Of a stretch of DNA of 64,000 bases, positions 26,492-36,450 are shown in pieces. A model generated the notes under the pieces. The model worked only from the letters and a program-made list of their open reading frames with translations, searched no databases and was not told where the DNA came from. Position numbers and translations under genes: made by a program. This DNA is from Pelagomonas calceolata (taxonomy: Eukaryota > Sar > Pelagophyceae > Pelagomonadales > Pelagomonadaceae): positions 3,162,001 through 3,226,000 of the forward strand of contig CAKKNE010000005.1 in NCBI GenBank assembly GCA_918797485.1. The letters are read 5' to 3'. Each line of letters opens with the position of its first letter. Position 1 is the stretch's first letter.

Positions 26492-27865
26492 CGGCTATGT
26501 AACGGATTAGGGTCAGCTTCTTGGGAGGACCAGTAAACCCCTATCGCCAGCTATAATCCAATCTCTGGTTCGCGCCGCGCCCGTCCTCCGGCTATGGCAT
26601 CTCTCACTGAGAGCACTTGTTGGAGAGCACTCTGCAGCGATTCTCCGGGCGCAGGGATGCGCGCAGCTGCATCTGAGGTTTGGCACAGCTCTACTGCCTC
26701 ACTGCACGTGTGTGAGGTAAAGTCTACGTGCTTTGTCGCCGCTCTGCTCGCAGGCAAGCAAGTTGTGCTCAGCCTGAACGGGTTTTATCGCGCTATAACA
26801 GGATGGCTGGGACCCGCCACGCCCCGAAAATAGGCCTTAGCGACAAGTTAACAACATATTAGCGTGGTAGAGCCGCCTCGCGGGGCGTCACGGTCCGTCG
26901 GCGGCCGCCGAACAGACACTGGCTTCGCTTCAAGGCGTTCCCACCGCCAGAGGCGGCTCCTTTGCGGAACTTTGAGCGGACCCGGGTCCTGCGAGCAAAC
27001 CTGCATCGCGTGCAGCACCGTGCCGCGACGCGCGCGGACGGCGCGTTGTCCGCGCGGCAAGGCACCGACTGAACGATCGCGCATGCACGCACTGTGGGAC
27101 CTTTCACAGCCGCGCGCTGGGCACTTCGTGCATCTTCCCCATGTTCCATGCAGTGAGGTGCTCTCCAGGCCTTGCTACGCGATTATCGCCCAAGCAAAGG
27201 CTGAAGCAAGCCCCATAACCAGACGCCAGGCAGCCCGCAGGGTCTGTTCTTGCAGCTGCCGCATTAAAACGGCATTTTGGGGCGTCACGTGATGCGCTTC
27301 ACCCTATATTTCTGATCAGGATACACCCGACCCCCGCACACGCTTTGAGCTAACTTTTTGCCGTCTTCACGGCGCCTGAGGCCGTCTGGCGACCCAGGAC
27401 CCCTGCCGGACGCGTCCAGAGAGGCCTGCTTTTAGCGCCGACGGGACGGCGGGGCCGGCTGTGGGCCTGGAGACAAACGCGCTTTGGCCTCCTGTAGAGA
27501 CGGTCTTGCACCCCGCCTGGATCTCAGACGCTGCCAGTAGGTCAACAGGTCCCCTAGCTAGCTCTCTCCCAAATTTTTAGGGCCGCGCACAGCCTACGGC
27601 GGACGATTAGGGCTTTCGCCTGGACCGTGAAAAGACGAGGATATCCCCCGCGAAGCTCCACTAGGCCATCTCCCGTGCCGGCGCCCACTCGCGCCCACTC
27701 CCCAGGCCTGACGCCAACCCGAAATTCGGCCCAACACCCATCCAACGGCGACCGCGCCACCGTCGACGCGATAGCGAAGACGGGAACCACGACCATCAAG
27801 CCATCAAACGCGCGGTGGAGCTCCCTTCTTGCTCCACCCTAATCTAAAAACAGGCTACCACGACC
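26492..27865. other. 1.4-kb intergenic region without a recognised gene
   Basis: This is the upstream flank of both the SDR gene and the CTD-type phosphatase gene. Frames of up to 142 codons exist but translate to Arg/Cys-rich composition typical of GC-rich shadows. An ACCGTCGACGCGAT element lies at about 27767, 98 bp before the phosphatase start. No tRNA fold and no transposon ends were found. Confidence 0.5.
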
Positions 27866-28921
27866 ATGGCTGTTACCGTCCTCGCACCGAGTGAGGACTC
27901 CGGACGAGTAACCCCGACTCTGAAAACGGGCAGGAGGCGATTAGCCGTGCAACCCGCACCGGGCAAGGTCGACGTCGACCAGGAGCCGCCCTCGCCCCTC
28001 AGCCACCGCGGCATCTTGGCGCGGCACGCGACCTTCGCTCCCAGATCAGAAGCGGAAAAGGCCTTCGGGAGCCCCATTCCCGTCTCGCCCGGAGCGAGGG
28101 CACCGCCCGTGGATGCGGCCTCGCCTCGACCGCAGCGCGCCAAGCCCACGAAGAACACGCCGACGCAACCACGCCGCAAGTTCTCGTTCCCCAAGATGGG
28201 CTTTTTTAGTTCGAAGACGAAGCCTCGCGATAGTACTTCGGGACAAGGTTCTCCTGGTCCTAGACGCGGCCCCTTGGCTTTGAGGCGGGCCGACGCTCTA
28301 CTCGCTCCTCGGGATCCCTCTGATCCTAGGATCACGTTAGTCTTGGACCTGGACGAGACGCTAGTACGATCTTCCTTCGACGCGGCCTTCGCGGCCGACT
28401 TCGAAGCGCCCTTCACACTGAACGGTGCTAGATGCACGGCGCGCGTCCGCAAGCGCCCCTTCGTCGACGAGTTCCTCAAAAGAGTCTCGCAAAAATATGA
28501 GCTCGTCGTGATGACAGCGGGCGTCAAGCCGTACGCGAAGCTCGTGCTGGACTTATTGGACAAGCACGGCGTGCTTAAAGCTAGATTCTATCGCGAGTCC
28601 TGCACGAAGACGGCTACTGGTTTATTAGTCAAAGACCTTGGGAGATTGAACCGCGATTTGAAGCGCACGATAGTCGTCGACAACTCGCCGAACGCCTACC
28701 TGTGGCACCCGGAGCACGCCATCGACGTGTCGGACTTTGTCGGCGACCCGCAGGACGAAGAGTTGGCCGTTCTCGCGGACTTCCTGGACATTATTCACGA
28801 CGTCGACGACGTGCGCCGCCACGTCGCGCGGTGGCGCGACGGCGGGGCCTATTCCATGCCGCGGGACGCGACGGCCGGCGCGGCCGCGCGCGCGGAGAAA
28901 GCCGCCAAAGCGAAGAAGTGA
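27866..28921 (+). CDS. CTD-small-phosphatase-like (FCP/SCP) protein
   Basis: 351 aa. The first 145 residues are Pro/Ser/Arg-rich and probably disordered. The HAD phosphatase domain (about 155-320) opens with LVLDLDETLV (nucleophile D161, second Asp D163). It continues with KRPFVDEFLKRVSQKYELVVMTAGVKPYAKLVLDLLD, YRESCTKTATGLLVKDLGRLNRDLKRTIVVDNSPNAY with the conserved VVDNSP, and DVSDFVGDPQDEELAVLADFLDIIHDVDDVR, all typical of SCP/Dullard/NIF phosphatases. Such enzymes remove phosphate from Ser/Thr of RNA polymerase II CTD or other proteins; a Dullard-type transmembrane anchor is absent. Ends 192 bp before the CtpA stop. Confidence 0.88.
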   Translation: MAVTVLAPSEDSGRVTPTLKTGRRRLAVQPAPGKVDVDQEPPSPLSHRGILARHATFAPRSEAEKAFGSPIPVSPGARAPPVDAASPRPQRAKPTKNTPTQPRRKFSFPKMGFFSSKTKPRDSTSGQGSPGPRRGPLALRRADALLAPRDPSDPRITLVLDLDETLVRSSFDAAFAADFEAPFTLNGARCTARVRKRPFVDEFLKRVSQKYELVVMTAGVKPYAKLVLDLLDKHGVLKARFYRESCTKTATGLLVKDLGRLNRDLKRTIVVDNSPNAYLWHPEHAIDVSDFVGDPQDEELAVLADFLDIIHDVDDVRRHVARWRDGGAYSMPRDATAGAAARAEKAAKAKK

Positions 28922-29113
28922 CCGTTATCATTACCGCCGCCCCCTCCCGTGACCGAAAAGGCGCAATGACGCCCGTCTGGAGACGCTCCGGGAGCGTCCC
29001 CAGGGGCTGAGGATGACCACGTACCCGCCGACCATTCGCAATACCACAAATATAGACAAATAAGCTCGTTCTTCCGTAATTCCTTCGACGGCGTGAAGGG
29101 ATACACACAACAG

Positions 29114-30421
29114 CTAGTTAGGAGTCCTCACGTACCCCAGCTCGTCCGGCGGCAACAGCGCCTTCCGCGCGCAAGCCATCGCCTCCTCGCCCGTCGCGCA
29201 CGGCGCGTCTGGCGTGAGGCCGACGCCGGTCACGTCGACGCCTGCCGGGGTTTCGTAGTATGCGCGCGACACGAGGACCGCGCCGCCGCCCGGTATCGGC
29301 GCCGCGCGCTGGACCCGCGCCTTGCCGTACGTCTGCTGGCCGACGAGCGTCGCGCGGCGATTCGACGCCAACGCCGCGCTAAACAATTCGGCGGCCGATG
29401 CGGTTCCCGCGTCCACAACCACGACCATCGGCTCGCGAATAGGGGCGGGCCCCGAGGCCAGCCGCACGTCGACGCCCGTGCGCGCTCTTATCTTAGCGAT
29501 CGTCTTTCCGCCGTCCAAGAATAAGTCTACCGCTTTCACGGCGGCGTCCAGGTCGCCGCCGCCGTTGCCACGGAGGTCTAGCGCCAAAGATTTGGCGCCA
29601 TCCCGCCGGAGCGTCGCCACGGCGCCTTCGATCGCACTTGGCGTCGCGCCCGAGAACGACCGGACCGCCAGCACGCCCACTCCCTCGGCGACACCGCGCG
29701 CCTCGACTTCCGGCGCACTAGAATCCAACTGCGCGCGCACGAGCCGCTCGATTATTTTGTTTCCGCCCCGCGACGCCTTGATGCTGACCGTCGAGCCCGC
29801 GCGGCCGCGCAGCGCCTCCGATGCTGCGGACGCCGACGCCGACGCCGCGGCGGATTCATCGATTTCTACGAGGACATCGCCGGGCCTCAACGCGCTCGTG
29901 GCCGCCGGCGAGCCGGGCAGCACCTCAACAATTTCTATGCCACTGACACCCGGTGCCAAGCGAAGCCCGACGCCCGCCGGTTTCGCCCCCGCGTTCGCGA
30001 GCGTCGCCTCGGCGAGCGCCGGCGGCTTGAACCGCGTGTAGGGGTCGTTCAGACTTTGCAAGAGATCTGCCACGATCGCTGGCGCGGCCGATGCGTCGTC
30101 GGCGTTTCGCGCAGCGGTTTGCGCCCTCTTCACAGCGGCGGACCACCGCGGCGACGCAAGCAGTGACTCGTCGTAGAACAATGAGCCGACCGCTTTGACG
30201 ACGTCGTTGACCAACTCGATGGGCGCAGAGCCCTCGTAGACCTCGGCTCGCGCCACCAAAGGGTACGCTGCGGCCACCAGCGGGTACGCTGCGACCCATG
30301 CGGCGCCTAGGGCACGACGCGTCCAGAGCGGGCGTGCTGCAGGCGCTGCACACTGCTGCAGAGGTGCCAAAGATGCCGCGGTGGCGATAAGCGCTGGAAA
30401 TATGAGTCGATATGGATGCAT
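29114..30421 (-). CDS. ctpA: Thylakoid-lumen C-terminal processing peptidase (S41)
   Basis: 435 aa. The leader has a signal peptide (MHPYRLIFPALIATAASLAP), then TRRALGAAWVAAYPLVAAAYPLVARAE, a twin-arginine lumen signal containing a small AAYPLVA duplication. The PDZ domain (about 150-220: GVGLRLAPGVSGIEIVEVLPGSPAATSALRPGDVLVEID) precedes the S41 catalytic core: KSLALDLRGNGGGDLDAAV, DAGTASAAELFSAAL with nucleophile S342, and GQQTYGKARVQ with the base K367, 25 residues apart as in known CtpA. CtpA trims the D1 C-terminus so the Mn cluster can assemble in PSII. Convergent with the phosphatase gene; shares a 254-bp promoter with the next + gene. Confidence 0.93.
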   Translation of the reverse strand: MHPYRLIFPALIATAASLAPLQQCAAPAARPLWTRRALGAAWVAAYPLVAAAYPLVARAEVYEGSAPIELVNDVVKAVGSLFYDESLLASPRWSAAVKRAQTAARNADDASAAPAIVADLLQSLNDPYTRFKPPALAEATLANAGAKPAGVGLRLAPGVSGIEIVEVLPGSPAATSALRPGDVLVEIDESAAASASASAASEALRGRAGSTVSIKASRGGNKIIERLVRAQLDSSAPEVEARGVAEGVGVLAVRSFSGATPSAIEGAVATLRRDGAKSLALDLRGNGGGDLDAAVKAVDLFLDGGKTIAKIRARTGVDVRLASGPAPIREPMVVVVDAGTASAAELFSAALASNRRATLVGQQTYGKARVQRAAPIPGGGAVLVSRAYYETPAGVDVTGVGLTPDAPCATGEEAMACARKALLPPDELGYVRTPN

Positions 30422-30501
30422 TTGACCGGCACGACGTCGCGAAAGCCGCCGGAGAGTGGCAGCGCTGCCCGGTTGGCGCTCGATATTAAATTTTAGTGCT
30501 T

Positions 30502-30524
30502 GCTAGTGTCTTACGGCCGCTAGC
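30502..30524. promoter_or_regulatory. Conserved promoter palindrome, copy 5
   Basis: GCTAGTGTCTTACGGCCGCTAGC, preceded by GCTT. It lies 81 bp from the CtpA start and 152 bp from the two-span membrane protein start. Confidence 0.65.
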
Positions 30525-30675
30525 CTCGAGCTCAGTAGATCGCGACCGGCCGGCCGGATAGATCGCGACTACGCGCATCAGACGACCGAGAATTTCAATC
30601 GGTCGCGTTTGGCGTCGCGGCACTACCAGCGAGAGGTGGGATCTCATTAATTACCCTGAAATTGGCCTCAGTTGA

Positions 30676-31362
30676 ATGAATGGCACCGACACTGCACCGC
30701 TTAATATGGAGTCCTCAGGCTCGTATAATTCCCTGCCTGATGAGACGCGTAGAGGACCTTTAGAGCAAGCGTTCCGCCGCCGCACCGTGCGAGACGTGCT
30801 AGCACTCGTCGACGACCTCGACGCGAAGGCGGAGTTCGCGCCGCTCGAACGCGCGTACGTCGTCTACTCCGTGCTGAAGACGAGGCAGTACGCGGACGAG
30901 GGCGCGCGCTGGGCGAACCTTGGAGCAATCATTTTCTTCGTCGGCATCGTTTGTGCGGCGCTGACTCCCGCACTCGTTGCTTTGACTGGCATGTACGCCT
31001 TCAGCAACGCTCCCAAGTTCCACCGTCTCCAGTTCGCCGCGATCTGCGCTTCTCTAATGGGCACCATCGCGCACGCGCTCGATGATTCGTTGAGGCTCCG
31101 GCAGCGCGGCCGGGCGCGAATCGACCACGCGTGCGAGATGCGGGAGCTCTTTGACTCGTACTGCGCAGTGTCCATGGAATCAAGGAGTGAGTCGACCCCG
31201 GGGCTCGACGTGATATGGCACAGGTACTGCAACCTCGCGGGCCCGTTTGTCGCGGATGCCGAAGCGCCCGCGACGTCCCACCGCGGCGCCGCCTACCTCA
31301 CGTACTGCGACGCGTTCCGGCGGCTCCAGGAGCGGTGCCGCGCGGACGCCGCAACGCGGTGA
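30676..31362 (+). CDS. Small two-span membrane protein
   Basis: 228 aa from ATG 30676. The N-terminal helical region (EQAFRRRTVRDVLALVDDLDAKAEFAPLERAYVVYSVLKTRQYADEGARW) leads into two hydrophobic spans (LGAIIFFVGIVCAALTPALVALTG, then FAAICASLMGTIAHAL), separated by a short loop, followed by a Cys-containing helical tail. The arrangement recalls SLATT/DUF4231 proteins, but the match is weak. No catalytic motif. Function unknown. Confidence 0.6.
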   Translation: MNGTDTAPLNMESSGSYNSLPDETRRGPLEQAFRRRTVRDVLALVDDLDAKAEFAPLERAYVVYSVLKTRQYADEGARWANLGAIIFFVGIVCAALTPALVALTGMYAFSNAPKFHRLQFAAICASLMGTIAHALDDSLRLRQRGRARIDHACEMRELFDSYCAVSMESRSESTPGLDVIWHRYCNLAGPFVADAEAPATSHRGAAYLTYCDAFRRLQERCRADAATR

Positions 31363-31488
31363 TCGCGGGCCTGATTCGGCCGCCTGACACATGTACATAC
31401 CGTGACCCACGAGTCGCTGCGATGGCGTGTGCACGCCGCCGCCGCCGCCGCGCCGCTGCCCACAGAACTAAGAAAATCCTACTAGTAC

Positions 31489-32730
31489 TTACTGGGCGAA
31501 CCCCTGCTCCATCATGAGCACCTGGGCCTTGACGAAGTCCCGCCGCTCCTCCTCGCTCAGCTTCATGACGTAGCGCACGCGGTCCGGCGCGCTCAATCTA
31601 TTAAACACCTCGACCTTTTTGCCGAGCTTCTTCAGGAACGCGGCCTTGTCGCTCGACGACAGGGTCGCCAGCTCCTGCCTCGCTTTCGCTTGTAATTCGA
31701 CGATCTGCCGCATCTCCTTGGAATCGGGCCGCAAGGAAGGGTCGCCGTCGGCTTGAGCTCTCCTACAAGCCTGCTGGGCCATGGCCGCCCAGGCCTGCAT
31801 GCCTTGCACTAGTTCCCGGTCTTCGCCAAAATCTTGCCCAATTCGATTGAGCTTGCCGCAGGCCCACTCCCGCTCGAAGCCCAGCGTCTCGAGCATATCT
31901 TTCTGGAGCTTGATGATCAATTCGTTGGGAGGCTGTTTTGTGCGTTTGAACTGCTCCGCGAGTAACTCTCTTGTACTAGGTAACTGCATCTTCGTATTGC
32001 ACGCGTCGAAGAACTCCAGTATACTCTTCTTGGGGAAGACACCACTCCTTTTGAGCTTCGATGGCTTCAGGGACTCAAGCGCGTCGATGAACTCCTGCTG
32101 GGCCGTGGCCATGAACTCCTCATGCAGTCCTTTCAACTCCTCGTCGTCGGCGTAGTCGCTGCGACAAGTACCGGCCAATTTACACCCTGCTTTTCTATCA
32201 ATGTTCATCGCATCAAATTTCAGTTGTTGCCGCTCGACCAACTGCGCCCCGGGCCGCTCCTTCGCGTTCCGGTCCCGCAGCGCTCGCCGCGTCTCGTCCG
32301 ACCGCATCATGGCGATGCCGTCCCTAAAAAACTCCGCGAGCTCGTCTCGGGTCATGGTTGTTCTCTTGTGAATCGGCGCGGGGTTCTTCTCGTCATAAGT
32401 CACGCGCTTCACGTCCACATCAAAGACGTCGCCTTTCTTCAGGTTGCTTGGTACTTGAAACGCGACGGCTCGTCCGTCGGGTAATGTTATGGTTTCTCTT
32501 TTACCAATACAAGTATCATCAGCAACCTCGACCCTGATCTGTTCCACTATTCCAGCGAGACGTACGCGGCTCGGCTCCATTGGTTTTGGTTTCGGCTTCG
32601 GTGCTGGTGCTGGTGCCGGCTCTGGGGCTTTTGGCGTCGGCGGCGTCGGGGGCCGCGCCGGCTCCGGCCGCTCCCAGGCCTCGCCGGCGTCTTCTTCCGC
32701 TTCTACTTCCAGGTGGCTGCCGAAGAACAT
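31489..32730 (-). CDS. Unrecognised conserved-looking helical protein
   Basis: 413 aa. A Pro/Ala/Lys-rich low-complexity stretch (about 25-50) is followed by a small beta region resembling a chaperone C-terminal or OB-type strand set (RETITLPDGRAVAFQVPSNLKKGDVFDVDVKRVTYDE). The rest is helical: MTRDELAEFFRDGIAMMRSDETRRALRDRN, then SSSDKAAFLKKLGKKVEVFNRLSAPDRVRYVMKLSEEERRDFVKAQVLMMEQ at the end. Cysteines are few. No signal peptide or membrane span. No family recognised. Confidence 0.6.
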   Translation of the reverse strand: MFFGSHLEVEAEEDAGEAWERPEPARPPTPPTPKAPEPAPAPAPKPKPKPMEPSRVRLAGIVEQIRVEVADDTCIGKRETITLPDGRAVAFQVPSNLKKGDVFDVDVKRVTYDEKNPAPIHKRTTMTRDELAEFFRDGIAMMRSDETRRALRDRNAKERPGAQLVERQQLKFDAMNIDRKAGCKLAGTCRSDYADDEELKGLHEEFMATAQQEFIDALESLKPSKLKRSGVFPKKSILEFFDACNTKMQLPSTRELLAEQFKRTKQPPNELIIKLQKDMLETLGFEREWACGKLNRIGQDFGEDRELVQGMQAWAAMAQQACRRAQADGDPSLRPDSKEMRQIVELQAKARQELATLSSSDKAAFLKKLGKKVEVFNRLSAPDRVRYVMKLSEEERRDFVKAQVLMMEQGFAQ

Positions 32731-33256
32731 GATTGGTCGCTTCCGATTGTTTTCGCGACGCTTACGCGCTTACGAGGCGATTGGTTTCGCTTAGCTTGTT
32801 TTTGAGGGCTTGAAATCGGAGCTTAGAGCAGCTTATCGAACGCGGTAAAAGCTGATTGGCAGCGTTTATACGCTCGCTACGAGTTGACGAATCGCTGCTA
32901 ACTATCGCTTGGCGGAAGGCAGCTATTTCGCGGTGGATTGATGGCCGAAGTCTAAACACAATAGACACACTAGCTTTTAAAGCAGAAACACCACCGCCTC
33001 GGAAAGAGGGCTCAAAGAGCCCTCACCAAGCCCGTGGAGACACGTCCGAACGTGCGTGCGACCGAAGTGCTCACAGCTCGCAGAGCTTAGCGCCTCCCAT
33101 CTCATTGTGCGAGGGACCGCACTGCGACGACCAGCATCTTCGCGGCTGCCCCAGGACAGCACAGAGAGCGCACGGCATCGACGCGGCTGCCCAACGCGGC
33201 TGCCCACAGGACACAGACAGGCAACAGCACACAGGCAACAACAACACTAAAGCACC
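32731..33256. promoter_or_regulatory. Divergent promoter, unknown helical gene and IQ gene
   Basis: 526 bp. The right half has three GGCTGCCC elements (about 33136, 33183, 33197) and a GGCATCGACGCGG element at about 33173, followed by CCACAG near 33204, which would suit a 5'-leader splice acceptor. The left half is comparatively AT-rich. No GCTAGC palindrome. Confidence 0.45.
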
Positions 33257-36200
33257 ATGGCATTAGAGCCAGGAGCCATGATGAAGCTTAGGAGAGAACT
33301 CCTCCTCCTGAGGGACGGCACAGCGCAAGAAACAGAAATAAGAACGAACAAGATCGCGCAGTTAGGCCGAGCGCTCGAGGCCTGCGCCGCGCGAAGGCAA
33401 TTCCGAGGCCACGAGACGGCCGTGAGAACCGTCGCCGCCGGTTTATTGAGGCACGCCGCCGCCAGGGCCGACGACGAGTGCTGGAGCGGCGCCGACGCCG
33501 AGTTCTACAAGAGCTACGCTAGAGCTCAGTTCGGGGCGTGGAAACAACTGGGAGCTTGTGGTCACCCTGGGTTATTAAGAGGCGCACTGGATGGGTGGAG
33601 AAAAGCAAGAGAGTCGGGCGGCATCGAGAATCCGGATGATTTGGCGGGCCAGGGCGAGGTGCAGTTTTTTTCGGGCGATTACGGCGGGGCGGCCACTACA
33701 TTGGGTAGGTTGGTCGAAGCGACGTCTGGCGAGGGCGGCGGGCCCGAGCGACGATCCGTAGTGTTGCGAGTGGCCATGCTCTACCAGCACGCGTTAGATC
33801 AACATGGGCAAGCGGCAGCTTTGATCTTTCGGTTGGCGGAGAACGGCGGCGTGCCGCTGTTCTCGAATGCGGACCTCCTATTCTTACTCGCACGGGCGTA
33901 TGAGGACTGGAGCCGCACGCTGGCCGAACGGAGAGGCTCGGCGGAGAAGAAGGCCGAGGCGGAGAAACATGCTGCCACTGCCAGAGCTACTTTTGAAAAG
34001 TTATACACGGCGAACCTGCAGGTGGGCGCGTTCAAGAGAAGAGCTGGTGGGGCTCCACCGGATGCGAACGCCTGGTTGCACGATGCCGCTACTTGGCGAG
34101 CTTTGGCGGACAAGTGCGCCTTTGCTGGTTTAGACTTATATGCCGCGGATCTGTACGAGGAAGGGGCTCGGAGGGATGCGGATGGTGCGGGCCGAGCCCA
34201 TTGGTACCGATTAGCGAAAGCTAAAAGAAGGTGCGGCAAGCACGATGCGGCGTTAGGTGCGCTACGAGCCGCGATCGATCGCGCGCCTGAATCGACGCAA
34301 TTACGAGCCGTCGAGACGGCCTGGTCCAACGCCGAGGCGAACGACGACGACGAACACGCGGTGACTATCGATGCTTTCTTGGCTCGATTGCCTCCCGTTG
34401 GAAATGATTTGGCCATAGCGGCGACGGCGGTCGCCGCGGTCGCGAGGATGTGGCGCCAAAGAAAGCGAACGATCTACGCGCGCGAGAAGGCCGCCCAGCA
34501 AAAGTTACAAGAGGAGGAAGAAGATGAACAGTCTCAGGTCACCCTGGAGGAGATGATGCAGCCTGGGGAGCGTCCCAAAACGGCCGACATCGACACGGTC
34601 CTAGAAAAAGGCTTGAGGAGCGCCCTCGCGAAGGAGCAGAAACGAGCCGAAGAACTGGAGCTCAGAGTGGCCCAGATGGAGCACGAGAAGGAAGCCCTCA
34701 GAGACGCGGATCGGCATCGCGCCGAGATGGTCGAAAAATATGCACGTTTGGAGGACGAGGCGGAACGGCACAAGCGCGACGCGCAACGGTCAAGCGAGTT
34801 GGTGAAGGCTACTCGTGAGAATTTAATGTTTCTCACCAAAGCTTTAAAAATGGCCAAGGGCGAAGCGGACGCCTTACGCAAGGAGAAGGTCCAAGCTGAG
34901 TCAAGAGCTGACATGGCCGAGACCGCGGTTCGCGAAGCTCGAGAGGAGATTTCAAGGGCCATGGCTCGGAGTCCTAGTCCTGGGAGTGACCTCGACTCGC
35001 AATCAGTAGGATCACGGGTCAGCTTTGAACCATCTTTAGCACAAGGTTCCTGGGACCCTGCGAAGACGCAAGGACGGGACTTCGCCAAGGGCGTCTTGGT
35101 GCTGTCGTGCGGCGTGCGCACGCGCGACGGCCAGTCGCTACTCGTGCGGTTCGCGGCGCGCGACGGCAGGTTGGAGGCTCGGGCGTTGGACTGCTCCGGC
35201 GGGTCGGCGGGTTACGTCGTCCTGTGCCGCATTCCCGAGAACAGTAATACAGAGGAGCAACGTATGGTCTGCGAGAAGCTCGCGGCTCGATTGCAGGTAG
35301 TAGATGGCAGTTTGGTACTGGGCGACCCGCTACCACCAGATGAAGATAAAGCGGCTTCCAAACTCCAAGCGCGCATTAGGGGACGGAACGAGAGGTTGAA
35401 TCCCACGAAACCGCCGCCCAAGACCCAAGACGTCGCGGCCTCGAAGCTGCAGTCGCGCATCCGCGGGAAGAACGACCGCGAGCGATTAGACCGGGAGAAG
35501 CGAGCGAGAGAAGCCCCCCTGAAGGAACAACGGCGCCAGGCCCGGGAGGCGCAAATTGCCAAGGCGGCACAGCGCGAGATCAAAAGGTTGGACGCGTTGG
35601 CGAGAAGGCGCCTCGAGCAGAAGACGCGGAACCCCTACATTGCTACTCCGTTTGAAGAGCGCACGAGACGCGCGGAGCTCGAGGCGGGGCTGTTCCGGCC
35701 CGTCCGCACGTCGTCGCGGAGACGGGAGGAGGCTTTGCCGTCCTTGCCGTCGTTACCTTCCCAAGCGGGCGCCACGACGACGGGACGAAGAAGGGCGATA
35801 GCGCGCTACCGCAAACTAGGATATGTCCCGCCGGGCGAGCTCGACGCTACTTATTTGGAGCAGTGGCGAAGTGCTCTAAGGGAGGCGGCCCGGGGTTCTA
35901 CCGAAAGATTAGCGGTGGATGTCGCTGCGGTCCGGAAAGCTCATAGAGATGTCGCGCCGGATGTGGCCTGCTGCGCGTTGGCGGATGCGGAAGGGTCGGT
36001 CGCCGAGGCTCGGAATAGATTGGGCCAGCTCGGCTATCGGCGAGAATTGGATGTGGTGGCGAAGGCTATTGATGTAAGAGCCGTCGTGCTGGCCGCGGGC
36101 CCCCAGGAGTCGTTCCCCACGAGCGAGGAGGAGGTTTCTACGACTAAACCGATCGCGCGGAAGTCGCCCGATCGGGTCATGCAGCTGGCCTCCGTCGACC

Positions 36201-36412
36201 GCATGATGCATCCGGACGATAAGCTGGGCGCCGAGATCGCTACGCTCATGGCGATTGCAGCGCCGCCCAGGAGACGCAAAAAAGAAAATATGCGAAGCTT
36301 CATCGCGCGGAACATCGGGGGCAAGGTCCGGCATTTGGGGCGCTGGCGCAGCGACCTCGGGCGGGACCCGTTCGCGATTCCGGGGGAACATCATCCCGTG
36401 AGTCTTAGGTAA
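33257..36412 (+). CDS. Large TPR-like, coiled-coil and IQ-motif protein
   Basis: 1051 aa. Residues 1-400 are helical repeats of TPR type (LFLLARAYEDWSRTLAE, LAKAKRRCGKHDAALGALRAAIDRAPEST). A long coiled coil follows (about 405-580, KEQKRAEELELRVAQMEHEKEALRDADRHRAEMVEKYARLEDEAE). Two IQ-like calmodulin-binding motifs lie near 698 and 725 (AASKLQARIRGRN, AASKLQSRIRGKN). Then comes a basic helix and a terminal region with RRRKKENMRSFIARNIGG. The architecture suits a cytoskeletal or basal-body scaffold regulated by calmodulin or centrin (inference). Its end is 38 bp from the stop of the next gene, on the other strand. Confidence 0.7.
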   Translation: MALEPGAMMKLRRELLLLRDGTAQETEIRTNKIAQLGRALEACAARRQFRGHETAVRTVAAGLLRHAAARADDECWSGADAEFYKSYARAQFGAWKQLGACGHPGLLRGALDGWRKARESGGIENPDDLAGQGEVQFFSGDYGGAATTLGRLVEATSGEGGGPERRSVVLRVAMLYQHALDQHGQAAALIFRLAENGGVPLFSNADLLFLLARAYEDWSRTLAERRGSAEKKAEAEKHAATARATFEKLYTANLQVGAFKRRAGGAPPDANAWLHDAATWRALADKCAFAGLDLYAADLYEEGARRDADGAGRAHWYRLAKAKRRCGKHDAALGALRAAIDRAPESTQLRAVETAWSNAEANDDDEHAVTIDAFLARLPPVGNDLAIAATAVAAVARMWRQRKRTIYAREKAAQQKLQEEEEDEQSQVTLEEMMQPGERPKTADIDTVLEKGLRSALAKEQKRAEELELRVAQMEHEKEALRDADRHRAEMVEKYARLEDEAERHKRDAQRSSELVKATRENLMFLTKALKMAKGEADALRKEKVQAESRADMAETAVREAREEISRAMARSPSPGSDLDSQSVGSRVSFEPSLAQGSWDPAKTQGRDFAKGVLVLSCGVRTRDGQSLLVRFAARDGRLEARALDCSGGSAGYVVLCRIPENSNTEEQRMVCEKLAARLQVVDGSLVLGDPLPPDEDKAASKLQARIRGRNERLNPTKPPPKTQDVAASKLQSRIRGKNDRERLDREKRAREAPLKEQRRQAREAQIAKAAQREIKRLDALARRRLEQKTRNPYIATPFEERTRRAELEAGLFRPVRTSSRRREEALPSLPSLPSQAGATTTGRRRAIARYRKLGYVPPGELDATYLEQWRSALREAARGSTERLAVDVAAVRKAHRDVAPDVACCALADAEGSVAEARNRLGQLGYRRELDVVAKAIDVRAVVLAAGPQESFPTSEEEVSTTKPIARKSPDRVMQLASVDRMMHPDDKLGAEIATLMAIAAPPRRRKKENMRSFIARNIGGKVRHLGRWRSDLGRDPFAIPGEHHPVSLR

Positions 36413-36450
36413 GGAACCTTTTCATGAGCCGTGCGTTGCAAATAAACGAG

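Noticed and set aside
26864-27292. 142-codon + frame in the 1.4-kb gap
   Set aside because: Arg/Cys/Ser-rich, no motif, no neighbouring exon; likely chance in GC-rich DNA.
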